Assembly (NCBI RefSeq): GCF_003797185.1
Contig: NZ_RKMH01000009.1
Location: 1 to 64,000, forward strand
DNA length: 64,000 nucleotides
Direction: 5' to 3'
Source: Gordonia oryzae
GTDB taxonomy: Bacteria; Actinomycetota; Actinomycetes; Mycobacteriales; Mycobacteriaceae
Part shown: piece after piece, positions 34,104-43,249 of the stretch
Layout of the letters: the number at the start of each line of letters is the position of its first letter
How positions within the stretch are numbered: position 1 is the first letter of the stretch
Program-made: the position numbers and the translations under genes
The notes under the pieces: model-generated
The model's database searches: none
Seen by the model: the letters and a program-made list of their open reading frames with translations, nothing else
What the model was told of the DNA's origin: nothing

Positions 34104-35090
34104 TTACCTGGTGATGGTTTCGGTCGACAGACGTAGCAGGTCGTCGGCGTCGGTGGCACGAGAGTCGACGAACGGCCATCCGTGCACGGCACGTCGGTAG
34201 TGCTCGGGAATGGCGCTCGCACCCCACCGGGCGCCGAGAAGTCCGCCGGCGATGGCGGCGACGGTATCGGTGTCGTCGCCGATCCGGATCGCCGCGGACA
34301 ACGCCTCGGTGAGGTGTGTCGTCGGATCGTCGGCGGTGGTCTGCGTGACGGCGGCGGTGGCCGCCTGGAGCGCGGTGACAGTGAATCCGTTGGGCGCGAA
34401 CCGGCCCGGGGCCTTGGTGATGGCCTCGTCGATCCACGACGACCACTGGTCGTGGCGGGTCGCAGGGATCAGGTCGAGACCGGCGCCGACGTCGATGCGC
34501 TCCTCGGTGAGGGCGACGCGGATCGCCTCGCACCACAGAACGCACGAGTCCCCGGCGAGGGCGTCGGAGTGGGTGAGCCCCGCGACCGCGCGGGCGGCCC
34601 GGGCGAGGGTGTCGCGGTCGTCGGGGTGCGCGAGAACCACCGGCGCCGTACGCATCAACGCGCCGTTGCCCGCCGAGCGGGGGTGATCGGCGGCGAAGAC
34701 CCGCGACTCTTCTCGCATGATCGCGCCGACGTTCGCGTCGGGGTCGGCGCGGAGTCGGCGGTCGGTGGCGCCGAGCACCGCTCGGGTCTGATTGCCGATA
34801 TCCGGCGGGCTGCCGTGGAAATCCCGGAACCAGCGCAGGAATCCGCGTGCCACGGCGTCGAGTCCGGTCGCGGAGGTGAGGTCGTGGCCGTCGGCGACGG
34901 CCAGCGCGATCGCGACGGCCATGGAGGTGTCGTCGCTCCACTCACCGGGTTCATAACCGCCCAGACCGCCGCCAGTCATCTCCGGTGTCTCGTCGGCGGT
35001 GAGGCGTCGGGAGAACTCGTAGGGAACGCCGAGGGCGTCGCCGACAGCGGTCCCGAGCAGGGCGCCGTACGCACGGTCGGGGTGGGGCAT
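34104..35090 (-). CDS. ADP-ribosylglycohydrolase (DraG family)
   Basis: A 328-residue ADP-ribosyl-glycohydrolase fold protein that would remove ADP-ribose from proteins or nucleic acids, or hydrolyse related metabolites. The dinuclear magnesium site is visible: GTAVGDALGVPYEF, WSDDTSMAVAIALA near the N-terminus and GDDTDTVAAIAGGLLGARWG at the C-terminus. ATG at 35090 follows GGAGGAG; a GTG at 35138, in a GTGA overlap with the VWA stop, is an alternative. It forms an operon with the VWA gene, and both are divergent from an NrtR-like Nudix regulator, which points to NAD or ADP-ribose metabolism. Confidence 0.9.
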   Translation of the reverse strand: MPHPDRAYGALLGTAVGDALGVPYEFSRRLTADETPEMTGGGLGGYEPGEWSDDTSMAVAIALAVADGHDLTSATGLDAVARGFLRWFRDFHGSPPDIGNQTRAVLGATDRRLRADPDANVGAIMREESRVFAADHPRSAGNGALMRTAPVVLAHPDDRDTLARAARAVAGLTHSDALAGDSCVLWCEAIRVALTEERIDVGAGLDLIPATRHDQWSSWIDEAITKAPGRFAPNGFTVTALQAATAAVTQTTADDPTTHLTEALSAAIRIGDDTDTVAAIAGGLLGARWGASAIPEHYRRAVHGWPFVDSRATDADDLLRLSTETITR

Positions 35091-35134
35091 GGTGGCTCCT
35101 CCGGTTCGGGGCTGAGTGGGGTGAGGTCGGTGAA

Positions 35135-36403
35135 TCACCGACCGCGCTTGCGGTTGCCCTCATGGAAGGAGTCACGGGAGCGTTTGGAGGCGTAGCCGGC
35201 ACCGAGAACCATTGCGTCGTTCTCCAACTGGTCGACGAACTCGATTTCTGCGGCCATGGCGGCGGCCGCTGCCGGCGGAGCGGCCATCATCGCGCTCTCG
35301 TAACTCGAGCGGGAGCGCGCGAGGTGGGCCGAGCCGGCGGCGAGATCACCGGCCTCGTAGGCGCGGGAGGCCTCGAGCTTGGCCTGTTGGCCCTCCTGGT
35401 AGAGCTTCTCCGACTGGACGACCGGATCGGGAACGCGGTCACCAAGTTCGTCGCCGGGCACCACGTTCACCGAGATCGGCAGTCTCACCGCGTGTTCGGT
35501 GAGGGTGGCGGTCTCCACGTAGCGCACTTCGACGGTTGCCAGTTGGGTGAGTCCGACGGCGGCGAGGCCGTTGATCTTCATGCCTAGCAACAGCTTCCGC
35601 TGTTCGTCGGCATAGAGGTCGCCGAGTTCGATCATCACCTCGCCGTTGCCGATCTGATGTGCCGGAAGATCGTTGTACAGTGCGAGCTCACCGACCTGCT
35701 CAAGGTAGCGCACTGTCAGTGTGACCGCTTGCGCGGACTTCGCGAGCAGTCCGTCGACTTCGGTGCCGATCACCGCGCCGGCGGCATCCGGGTTGTCGGC
35801 GAAGCCGTGGTTGCCGTTGCCTGCACGGGTGATCACCTCCAGCAGAGACTCGTCGTAGCCGCGGCCGTAACCGAGGGTGGAGGTGGTAATACGGTCGGCC
35901 GCGGCCTTGGCGGCGATGCCGGCGAATTCGTCGTGGTCGCGGATGCCAGTGTTGATGTGGCCGTCACTGATCACCAGCACCGTGCCGCCGCGGACGCCCG
36001 CACTCGCGGTGGCACGGCGCAACTCCTGCAAGCCCCGCAGATACCCCGACGACAGGTCGGTGCACCCGCCCGGGGTCACCGCACCGATGGCGTCGATGGT
36101 GCGCTGCTTGTCGGTCAGCGGTGCGGCCGGGACCACCACCATCGCGGCGTCGTCGAACGCGACGACGCCGAAGACATCTTTCGGATCGAGTTGGGCGACA
36201 ACGCCGGCGAGCGCCTGCTGGGTGCCGGCCAAGGGCGGGCCGCTCATCGAGCCGCTGCGATCGAGGACGATCTGCAATGCGGTCGGTGGCCGCGCGGAGT
36301 CTGCCGGAGCAGTGGCGGGGGCGCGGAGATCGAGCATGACGGTTACCTCGTCGGCGGCATCGAGGGCCACGACGTCGACGTCGAGGGCGGCGGAGAACTG
36401 CAT
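35135..36403 (-). CDS. VWA-domain protein of the NrtR/ADP-ribosylglycohydrolase cluster
   Basis: A 422-residue cytoplasmic protein. The VWA domain spans about 40-215 with a complete metal site: DRSGS near residue 48, Thr in GGCTDLSSG, and Asp in VISDGHINTG. Next come a beta-rich region (about 225-330, LTVRYLEQVGELALYNDLP, VEVRYVETATLTEH) and a C-terminal coiled segment (KLYQEGQQAKLEASRAYEAGDLA). The layout resembles inter-alpha-trypsin/YfbK-like VWA proteins but without signal peptide. It is first of two genes with the ADP-ribosylglycohydrolase. It may present a client to that enzyme; this is inference. Confidence 0.85.
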   Translation of the reverse strand: MQFSAALDVDVVALDAADEVTVMLDLRAPATAPADSARPPTALQIVLDRSGSMSGPPLAGTQQALAGVVAQLDPKDVFGVVAFDDAAMVVVPAAPLTDKQRTIDAIGAVTPGGCTDLSSGYLRGLQELRRATASAGVRGGTVLVISDGHINTGIRDHDEFAGIAAKAAADRITTSTLGYGRGYDESLLEVITRAGNGNHGFADNPDAAGAVIGTEVDGLLAKSAQAVTLTVRYLEQVGELALYNDLPAHQIGNGEVMIELGDLYADEQRKLLLGMKINGLAAVGLTQLATVEVRYVETATLTEHAVRLPISVNVVPGDELGDRVPDPVVQSEKLYQEGQQAKLEASRAYEAGDLAAGSAHLARSRSSYESAMMAAPPAAAAAMAAEIEFVDQLENDAMVLGAGYASKRSRDSFHEGNRKRGR

Positions 36404-36443
36404 GGTGTCTTTCCTCTCTCCACCCCGGCACGGGACCGAGGGG

Positions 36444-36491
36444 ACTTTGCGTGATTATGAGATTACCACTTTGCGCAGACACTCGCATAGT
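36444..36491. promoter_or_regulatory. Operator region between VWA and nrtR-like genes
   Basis: ACTTTGCG occurs at 36444-36451 and again at 36468-36475. The second copy forms an inverted repeat with CGCATAGT at 36484-36491 across an 8-base spacer (7 of 8 pairs). A GATTA word is also repeated at 36453-36465. The 93-base gap separates divergent genes, so one regulator, likely the NrtR-like protein, could control both directions. Confidence 0.55.
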
Positions 36492-36496
36492 CTCTG

Positions 36497-37213
36497 GTGG
36501 TGGCCACCGCGAGAAGCAGTCGTCTGACCGACTATCCGCGACCCAGTGTCGCCGTCGACATCGCCGTTCTCAGCGTGGTCGACGCACACCTGAACGTGGT
36601 GATCCAGCGCGATGACGCCAGTACCGCGATGCTGCCCGGACGATTCATCCGCGAGCGGCGCAGCGTCGCCGACACCGTGCGCGAGGTGCTCGAACTCAAG
36701 TTGGGGCTCTCGCCCGACCGCGTGCACCCGCATCTGCTGCGGGTGTTCGACGATCCTGATCGCGATCCTCGCGGGTGGACGATCTCGATCGCACACGCCG
36801 TCGCGCTGCCTGCCGCGCAGCTGACGAGCGTGGTCGGTGAGCTGGTACCGGTCACTTCCTCCGGTGCATTGGAGTCAGCCGAGCCCTTGCTCTACGACCA
36901 TGACCAGATCATTGCAGCCGCCACCGACAGTCTTCGCGAACGCTATGAGGATCGGCCGGATCCCGACAACCTGCTGCCGACGCCCTACACCCTGACCGAG
37001 CTGCGGGAACTACACGAGGCGATCCTCGGCCGGCGGCTGATGCGGGACTCGTTCAACCGGCGGGTACAGCCACTTCTCGCGCCGCAGCTCGACAGTGCGG
37101 GCGAGCCGGTGACGAGGGTGGCCGGGGGTCGGCCGGCCCGCCTGTACGTGCGGAACGCGCCGCCGACGGTGACATTCGGATGGAAGCTTCCGAGCAAGGA
37201 CCCGGACTCGTGA
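36497..37213 (+). CDS. nrtR: NrtR-like Nudix-type transcriptional regulator
   Basis: A 238-residue protein with a Nudix-fold N-terminal domain (PSVAVDIAVLSVVDAHLNVVIQRDD, LPGRFIRERRSVADTVREVL) and a C-terminal winged helix (YTLTELRELHEAILGRRLMRDSFNRRV). The Nudix box is degenerate: the catalytic REUxEE core reads REVLELK, so hydrolysis is unlikely and ligand sensing is favoured. NrtR proteins repress NAD-related genes and respond to ADP-ribose. It is divergent from VWA and ADP-ribosylglycohydrolase genes, whose enzyme would affect free ADP-ribose. GTG start at 36497; a second GTG is adjacent. Confidence 0.82.
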   Translation: MVATARSSRLTDYPRPSVAVDIAVLSVVDAHLNVVIQRDDASTAMLPGRFIRERRSVADTVREVLELKLGLSPDRVHPHLLRVFDDPDRDPRGWTISIAHAVALPAAQLTSVVGELVPVTSSGALESAEPLLYDHDQIIAAATDSLRERYEDRPDPDNLLPTPYTLTELRELHEAILGRRLMRDSFNRRVQPLLAPQLDSAGEPVTRVAGGRPARLYVRNAPPTVTFGWKLPSKDPDS

Positions 37214-37229
37214 GTGCCTGACCGTGCCG

Positions 37230-37946
37230 TCAGGGAGTCACCACATAGGTGGTGTGGCCGACGACGGCGCGGGTCATGTTGGCGGGACTGTTGATCGACT
37301 GCTGGGTGTAGTTGGAGTGGATGATCCACCGGCCGACGGTGTTCAGGTAGTTCGAGGCACTGACGCTGGCGCCGTCGGGCCAATTGTCGGTGTTGGCCCA
37401 GCCGTCCCAGCGGCGGCTGAGGTCGGTGACGGTGTACTTCGTGTTGTCCGGGGTGGCCAGCAACTGTACGCCGTCGAGTGTCATTCCGGGGGCGCCACCG
37501 AGACGTCGTTGCGGATTTCCGATCAGCACGAAGGAAAGTTCCCCGGCGGCGGGTGCATCCGGACTTTTCGCGTAGTAGCGAAGCCATTCCGAGGCGATCT
37601 GCGCGCCGCGCGAGTAGCCGAAAATAATCTTCTTGCCGGGAGTATTCATGATTGCGGTGTTCAATGCATCGCGCCCGGCAATCAGTCCGGCCATGGTCAG
37701 ATCGGAGTTCGAGGTCACGGTCACCGGCGTGCCGTGCGATGGCGCGAACCCGCTCAACGTGGTGTTCATCAGGTTGAACAGATCGCCGAGATTGAAATCC
37801 AATGGCTGGCAGGTCAATACGGTCGTGGCCTGGGCGGTGGCCGGTGATCTGGCAGGGGCCGCGTGAGCGGGAGCTGTGGTAATCAGCCCGGCGAGGACGG
37901 CAATGGTAGAGGTGAGCAGGACGATGTGGGTACGCAGATGTTGCAC
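37230..37946 (-). CDS. Secreted PE-PPE-domain-like serine hydrolase
   Basis: A 238-residue exported protein with a Sec signal (MQHLRTHIVLL, hydrophobic core, APAHA near residue 29). The body fits the PE-PPE/cutinase-like alpha/beta hydrolase of mycolata: nucleophile elbow IIFGYSRGAQIASEWL, FVLIGNPQRRLGGAPG, YTVTDLSRRWDGWANTDNWP and a late histidine (IIHSNYT). It probably acts on envelope or environmental esters. It is convergent with the nrtR-like gene (16 bases between stops). No PE or PPE N-terminal domain is present. Confidence 0.8.
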   Translation of the reverse strand: MQHLRTHIVLLTSTIAVLAGLITTAPAHAAPARSPATAQATTVLTCQPLDFNLGDLFNLMNTTLSGFAPSHGTPVTVTSNSDLTMAGLIAGRDALNTAIMNTPGKKIIFGYSRGAQIASEWLRYYAKSPDAPAAGELSFVLIGNPQRRLGGAPGMTLDGVQLLATPDNTKYTVTDLSRRWDGWANTDNWPDGASVSASNYLNTVGRWIIHSNYTQQSINSPANMTRAVVGHTTYVVTP

Positions 37947-38101
37947 TGAAGATCCATTCGTAACCCCCGTGTACTTGTGAACTCACAGGACATTACGTGG
38001 TGGAGCGCATTCCTGTCATCGCAGTAAATGTCGCGATCTGGTGTCAAGAAAATCGCGAAAGATTACATCGTCCTGACATTGTTGACGACGGGCGGTGAAT
38101 G

Positions 38102-39673
38102 TCACCCGGCTGACGACAAATGCCTCTTCTTGATGTCGGCTTTCTTGATCTTGCCCGACGGCGTCAGCGGCAGGGAATCGACGACGAGGATCTTCTCGGG
38201 CTGTTTGTAGCGCGCGAGTTGCTCGGCGCACAGCGCTCGGAGTTCGGCCACGTCGACGGCGTCATCGATCACCACGAACGCCACGCCCACCTCGCCGTAG
38301 GTCTCGTCGGGTACCCCGATGACGGCGGCCAGCTCCACATGTGGATGCGACGTCAGCACGTGCTCGACCTCCGTGGGATAGACGTTGTAGCCGCCGCGCA
38401 CATACATCTCCTTGCGGCGTCCCCGCAGCACGATGTGCCCGTCGGGTCGTGTGGTCGCCATGTCGCCGGTGCGCAGCCAGCCGTCGGTACCGAAGGTGTC
38501 GGTCGTGGCATCCGGACGCTGCCAGTACCCGGCTGCCACGCAGTCGCCGGCGATCTGGAGTTCCCCGTCGATCCCGGCGTCGACCTCGTTGTCGTCGGCG
38601 TCGACGACACGCGCCCGGAAGTCGCCGATGGGAACGCCGAGGGTCTCGACGAGTGTGTCGAGATCGTCGCCCTCGGCGGAGATGATGCAGCCACCAGAGG
38701 TTTCCGACAGTCCGTACAGATTGGCCAGGCGTGCGCCAGGAAAGGCATCGATGACGCGCCGCCCCAAGTCGGGATCGACATTCGACCCGCCGATCACACA
38801 GGTCCGGACCCGCGAGAGGTCGGCGTCGGCGAAGGTGGGTTCGGCCATCATCAACGCGAACATCGTCGGCACACCCACACACATGGTGGCGCCGTGCGCG
38901 ACGATCGCGGCCAGCGACTGCTGCGGATGGAAGCCGGGCACCAGGATGAGTCGTGCGCCGACCGTCATTGCCGCGAGGACGGTGCACGTCAGGCCGCCGA
39001 CGTGATTGAACGGCATGTGTGCGATCACTGCGTCGTCGGGACGTTGCCTGAGGTGAGCGGCCTGCGCACGCGCCGAGGCGAGCAGGCTCGCGTGGGTGAG
39101 CATGGCGCCCTTGGGTGCTCCGGTGGTACCCGAGGTGTAGAGCAGCACCGCGGGCGTGCGGATTCCGACCGGTTCCCATGCGGTGTCGAGGTCAGGTGCG
39201 GCATCGATGAGGTGCTGCCAGGTGCGGCTGGTCGAAAAGCCGGCACCGTGCAGGAAGACGTAGTGATTCACCCCGGGCAGTCGTTTGCGGAAGTCGTCGA
39301 GGAAGGAGACGAAATCGAAGCTATGGTGTTCGGCCGCGCAGATGAGCACCGTCGCCCCGGACTCGTTGAGCATGTAGTCGAGTTCGGCCTCACGATAGAG
39401 GACGTTGAGCGCCAGCACGGTCGCGCGGACCCGGGTGGCGCCGATCAGCGTGATGATCCACTCCGCGCAGTTGGGTGCCGCGAGCGCCACCCTATCGCCA
39501 GGGCCGACGCCGATGGTGCGCAGTGCGCGGGCCAACTGGTCGGCGGTGTCGCGGACCTGCGCAAATGACCATGTGCCTTCGGGCGTGACGAGGAACGGTG
39601 CGTCGGGGGTGCGGGCGACGGCGTCGTCCATGAGTGCCGGGATCGTGGGTGCGGTACTGATCGGGTCGGTCAT
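38102..39673 (-). CDS. Acyl-CoA ligase (FadD type)
   Basis: A 523-residue AMP-forming CoA ligase. It has the P-loop LLYTSGTTGAPKGAMLTH, the adenylate motif YGLSETSGG, GWLRTGDMATTRPDGH, the hinge/adenylate region RGRRKEMYVRGGYNVYPTEVE and the catalytic lysine in TPSGKIKKADIKKR. It lies 155 bases after the P450 at 39828-41237 on the same strand, and a BVMO gene precedes both, so the three may act on one pathway: oxidation of a ketone or terpenoid, then activation of the resulting acid. The acyl substrate is unknown. Confidence 0.9.
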   Translation of the reverse strand: MTDPISTAPTIPALMDDAVARTPDAPFLVTPEGTWSFAQVRDTADQLARALRTIGVGPGDRVALAAPNCAEWIITLIGATRVRATVLALNVLYREAELDYMLNESGATVLICAAEHHSFDFVSFLDDFRKRLPGVNHYVFLHGAGFSTSRTWQHLIDAAPDLDTAWEPVGIRTPAVLLYTSGTTGAPKGAMLTHASLLASARAQAAHLRQRPDDAVIAHMPFNHVGGLTCTVLAAMTVGARLILVPGFHPQQSLAAIVAHGATMCVGVPTMFALMMAEPTFADADLSRVRTCVIGGSNVDPDLGRRVIDAFPGARLANLYGLSETSGGCIISAEGDDLDTLVETLGVPIGDFRARVVDADDNEVDAGIDGELQIAGDCVAAGYWQRPDATTDTFGTDGWLRTGDMATTRPDGHIVLRGRRKEMYVRGGYNVYPTEVEHVLTSHPHVELAAVIGVPDETYGEVGVAFVVIDDAVDVAELRALCAEQLARYKQPEKILVVDSLPLTPSGKIKKADIKKRHLSSAG

Positions 39674-39771
39674 GGAGACTCCGTGGTCGGTGATGGCGCG
39701 TCGGCGAACGGGCCTACGCCGATGATGCTGGAAGCCGATGGCGGAGTCGCCGTAGTGGGGATGCGGGATCG

Positions 39772-39810
39772 GTACGACAACTCCGCCGGATTCCGGGTGT
39801 CATGTCGTAC
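39772..39810. promoter_or_regulatory. Inverted repeat between P450 and fadD
   Basis: GTACGACA (39772-39779) and TGTCGTAC (39803-39810) are perfect 8-bp arms with a 23-base spacer, 100-137 bases upstream of the fadD start and 18 bases past the P450 stop. It could be a weak terminator for the P450 transcript or a repressor site for fadD. Confidence 0.35.
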
Positions 39811-39827
39811 GGATCGGCGCGCCGGGT

Positions 39828-41237
39828 TTACCGCCTGCGGATGTCGATGGGCAGGCCGTCGGCCGGGGTGGGGCCGGTGCCGTATTCGAGGTCGAGCCGG
39901 TAGTCGGCGGGAACGGTCCACTCAAAGCGCAGCAGCATCTGGTGCAGGATCGACTTCACTTCCATCCCACCGAAATACAGGCCGATACACTTGTGTGCGC
40001 CGCCCCCGAACGGGGCCCAGGCGAAGCGGTGCACCTTGTCCTCGCGGCGCTCCGGGGAAAAGCGCCCGGGATCCCACTTGGTCGGCTCGGGCCACCATTC
40101 CTCGCGCAGCATCGTCGCCCACGGGTGGATCGCGATGATGGTCCCAGCCGGAACGAAGTGGCCGAGGATGTCGGTGTCGGCGATGGCTTTTCGGAACAAC
40201 ATGCCGACCGGGGCGTTGATCCGCAAGGTCTCCTTGAACGCGAGGTCCATACTGGGCAGAGCATCCTGGTCGTCGTAGTCGAGAGTGTCCTTGCCCAGGG
40301 CCAGCGATTCATCCCGAAGGCGTTGCTGCCATTCCGGATTTCGGCCCAGGTAGTGCGTCATCATCGACAGCGCGATGGTGGAGGTGTCGTGGGCGGCCAT
40401 CATCACGAAGATCATGTGGTTCACGACGTCCTCGTCGGAGAATGTGTTGCCCTCGTCATCCTCGCTGTGGCTCAGCACCGAGAAGAGGTCGTCGCCGTTG
40501 CCCGCGCGCCGGGCGGGAATCTCGGAGCGGAAGTACTCCTGCAGCAACTCACGCCCGCGCAGACCGCGCGCCCAGGTGAAGTTGCCGACGTCGGACCGGA
40601 TGATCGCCTGCCCACCGCGGACGGCGGCCTCGAAGGCCTGCTCGAGGCGGTGATTGTCCTCGGCGGCCAGCGTTGAGCCGACGAACACCTCCGACGCCAG
40701 TGACAGCAACAGTTCCTTGGTCTGGGTGTACATCGGAAACCCGCTTCCCACATCCCAATTCGCGAGGGTCTTCTCGATGTGGGGGGTCATGAGATCGAGG
40801 TAGCGGGTCAGTCGTGGCTTGGCGAACGCCTGCTGCATGATCCGGCGGTGGTGCATGTGCTCACCGAAGTCCAGCAGCATGACCCCGCGCCGGAAGAATG
40901 GCCCGATGAGCGGCTCCCAACCCTCCTCGCTGGAGAATGCTTTCTCGCGGTTCATCCACGCACACTCGATCGCCTCGGGGCCGATGAGGGTGACCATGTT
41001 CATGTTGAGCGACCCCGACCACGACACCGGCCCGAACTTCTCGAACCGCTCCATAGCGCTACCAAGGGGGTCGGCGAGCGCCTCGAAGGTGTTGCCGAAG
41101 AACGGCAGACCCGGGTCGCCCAACACCGGCTTCAGGCCGGAGCCGGCCGGCGGCTCGGCCAGCACCTTTGTGGGTCGTGGGTACACAGACGTGGCCGTCG
41201 CCAGCGCCTTTTGGAATCGCTTCGTCACCGTCGGCAT
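39828..41237 (-). CDS. Cytochrome P450 (CYP51/CYP120-like length class)
   Basis: A 469-residue P450, longer than the soluble class I enzyme at 31857. The N-terminus has VLGDPGLPFFGNTFEALADP. The I-helix is MMAAHDTSTIALSMM with the regular acid-alcohol pair (Asp-Thr). ExxR is FKETLR, and the heme loop is WAPFGGGAHKCIGLYF with Cys417. Low-similarity relatives accept steroids, fatty acids or carotenoids. The ATG at 41237 follows GGAGGTCAG. No redox partner adjoins. A TTGACA-containing operator lies 48-73 bases upstream. Confidence 0.9.
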   Translation of the reverse strand: MPTVTKRFQKALATATSVYPRPTKVLAEPPAGSGLKPVLGDPGLPFFGNTFEALADPLGSAMERFEKFGPVSWSGSLNMNMVTLIGPEAIECAWMNREKAFSSEEGWEPLIGPFFRRGVMLLDFGEHMHHRRIMQQAFAKPRLTRYLDLMTPHIEKTLANWDVGSGFPMYTQTKELLLSLASEVFVGSTLAAEDNHRLEQAFEAAVRGGQAIIRSDVGNFTWARGLRGRELLQEYFRSEIPARRAGNGDDLFSVLSHSEDDEGNTFSDEDVVNHMIFVMMAAHDTSTIALSMMTHYLGRNPEWQQRLRDESLALGKDTLDYDDQDALPSMDLAFKETLRINAPVGMLFRKAIADTDILGHFVPAGTIIAIHPWATMLREEWWPEPTKWDPGRFSPERREDKVHRFAWAPFGGGAHKCIGLYFGGMEVKSILHQMLLRFEWTVPADYRLDLEYGTGPTPADGLPIDIRRR

Positions 41238-41284
41238 CGTCTGACCTCCCATGTCGTCGGCGGAGCGCCCCACCGAACCATCTA

Positions 41285-41310
41285 GACACAAACTCGGAGT
41301 TTTGTGTCAA
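41285..41310 (-). promoter_or_regulatory. Promoter/operator of the P450 gene
   Basis: GACACAAA and TTTGTGTC flank an 8-base spacer (41285-41308), a TetR-type dyad. On the minus strand the right edge reads TTGACA, a consensus -35 box (41310-41305), with CTAGAT about 19 bases further on as a possible -10. Binding here would block the promoter. It lies 48 bases upstream of the P450 ATG. Confidence 0.5.
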
Positions 41311-41375
41311 CGAGTGCCAGTGTACAAGGCCGATGTGGCCTCCGTCACCCCCCTCGGTCGGCGGGTGTTCCGGCG

Positions 41376-42890
41376 TCACGCGTGGTCTGCGGCTATCGGC
41401 GCGCGACCGAACACCAGCCCGTCGTCGACCTTGTCGAGACGGTGATCGAGGAGGTCACGGTAGTAGTTGTGCCGAACCTCCCACGCCCCGCGCGTCCCCG
41501 ACTTGGGGTAGGCCTCCGGTGAACGCAGCACGTAACCGGCCTGCAGATCCCAGATTGACTTCGACGGCATCGGCCGCTTGCCCAGATGCGGGTAGGCGTG
41601 GGTGTAGCCGTGCTCGCGCAGGTAGGCGACAAGTTCGGCGATCGACTGAGCGGTCATGTCGGCACGCAGCGTCCACGATGCATTCGTGTAGCCCAGCGAC
41701 CATGCGAGATTCGGCACGTCCTCGAGGAAGCGACTCTTGAACAGGAACCGGTCGTGGGGCTTCACCTCGGTGCCGTCGATGCGTAGGGTGATCCCGCCGA
41801 AAGCTTGCAATTGCAGGCCGGTGGCGGTGACGACGATGTCGGCGTCGAGATGACGACCGGAGGTCAGGATGACACCGGTGGCATCGAGGCGGTCGATGTG
41901 GGCGGTGACCATTTCTACCGACCCTGACGCGATCGCCCGGAACAGATCGGCGTCGGGGACCATGCACATCCGCTGATCCCACGGATCGTAGGTGGGGTTG
42001 AAGTGGACGTCAACGGGATAGCCCGCGGGCAGGTTCTTCACGACGCCCGAGCGGATGAGGTTGCGTCCCAGCGTGGGAAAGCGATGGGTCGCGTGCACCA
42101 ACGCAGCGGTCTGCAGCGCGTATCGCGAGCGGATGACACGATGGGCCAGGTTGCGCGGCAACACTTTCCGCACCAGCGGTGCGAAGATCTGCCTCTGCGG
42201 CGAGGAGTAGATGTAGGACGGCGAGCGTTGCAGCATCGTCACGTGTGCGGCGGTACGGGCCAGCGCCGGGATGAGGCTGACCGCCGTCGCACCGCTGCCG
42301 ATGACGACGATGCGCTTGCCCGAGTGGTCGAGATCCTCCGGCCAGAGCTGCGGGTGGACGACCGGACCGGTGAAGTCGTCGAGGCCGGGAAACGGAGGTG
42401 TGTAGGGGTGGTCGTAGTCGTAGTACCCGGTCGCCAGCGCGACGAAGCGGCAGCGGTAGCGCTCGGCAGGGTGGGTCTCGCCCGGCTCGACGGAGACCGC
42501 CCAGGTGTCGGTGCTCGAATCCCAGTCGGCGCCCTCGACCCGGCGATCGAACCGCATGTGGGTATCGATGCCGTAAGTGTGGGCGGTATGTACCAGGTAG
42601 TCGCGGATGTGCTCGCCGCCCGCGAGTGCTTCCGGTCTCTGCCACGGCTCGAACGGATAGCTCAGCGAGAAGATGTCGCTGTCGGAGCGCACACCCGGAT
42701 ACCGGAACAGATCCCAGGTGCCGCCGATCCGGGGGCGGCGCTCCAGGATGACGTAGCCCACGTCGGGATTGCGTTCGCGCAGACGATAGGCAATGTCGAT
42801 CCCCGACAATCCCGCTCCGATGATGACGACGTCGGTGTCGACGGTGATCGGCTCGGCGGCCCCGGCGCTGGGCTCGGCGGCATGTGTCAT
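41376..42890 (-). CDS. Type I Baeyer-Villiger monooxygenase / flavin monooxygenase
   Basis: A 504-residue FAD- and NADPH-dependent oxygenase that would insert oxygen next to a ketone or oxidise a sulfur or nitrogen centre. The FAD Rossmann motif is VVIIGAGLSGIDIAYRL. The BVMO fingerprint FTGPVVHPQLWP fits FxGxxxHxxxW, and the NADPH Rossmann motif is VVIGSGATAVSLI. Then DIVVTATGLQL and GYTNASWTLR. It is EthA-like in length. The ATG at 42890 follows GGAGGTCACC; the frame is open upstream without family sequence. It precedes a P450 and a FadD on the same strand. Confidence 0.88.
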   Translation of the reverse strand: MTHAAEPSAGAAEPITVDTDVVIIGAGLSGIDIAYRLRERNPDVGYVILERRPRIGGTWDLFRYPGVRSDSDIFSLSYPFEPWQRPEALAGGEHIRDYLVHTAHTYGIDTHMRFDRRVEGADWDSSTDTWAVSVEPGETHPAERYRCRFVALATGYYDYDHPYTPPFPGLDDFTGPVVHPQLWPEDLDHSGKRIVVIGSGATAVSLIPALARTAAHVTMLQRSPSYIYSSPQRQIFAPLVRKVLPRNLAHRVIRSRYALQTAALVHATHRFPTLGRNLIRSGVVKNLPAGYPVDVHFNPTYDPWDQRMCMVPDADLFRAIASGSVEMVTAHIDRLDATGVILTSGRHLDADIVVTATGLQLQAFGGITLRIDGTEVKPHDRFLFKSRFLEDVPNLAWSLGYTNASWTLRADMTAQSIAELVAYLREHGYTHAYPHLGKRPMPSKSIWDLQAGYVLRSPEAYPKSGTRGAWEVRHNYYRDLLDHRLDKVDDGLVFGRAPIAADHA

Positions 42891-43249
42891 CGGTGACCTC
42901 CTCGTGATTCTGGTGCTCCCATCGTGTGACGAGCATGGGCGCGAGCGCAGCGAATCGGCCGAGGAAGTCGGGCCCGGTGGGTTCAGCCGCGTGAGAGGTG
43001 GAAGGTCGGCAGCTCGTGTGGCAGTTGATCGAACGCCCCGGATAGGCCCGGCCCGGGCCACACCAGCCGATCGCGGTGTTGCTGATGACCGGCGGTCCGG
43101 TGACCGACTTGCCAGACCAGACGGTGCTACCCGGCGGGAAGCTGGTCACCGTCCCCGCGTAGTAGCCGCCGGGCGTGCGGGTGCGGAGTGCCCGGCCTGT
43201 ATCGATGAGCGCTTGTCGGTGCAGGTGCGGGGCTGATGGTGCCGGCGTC

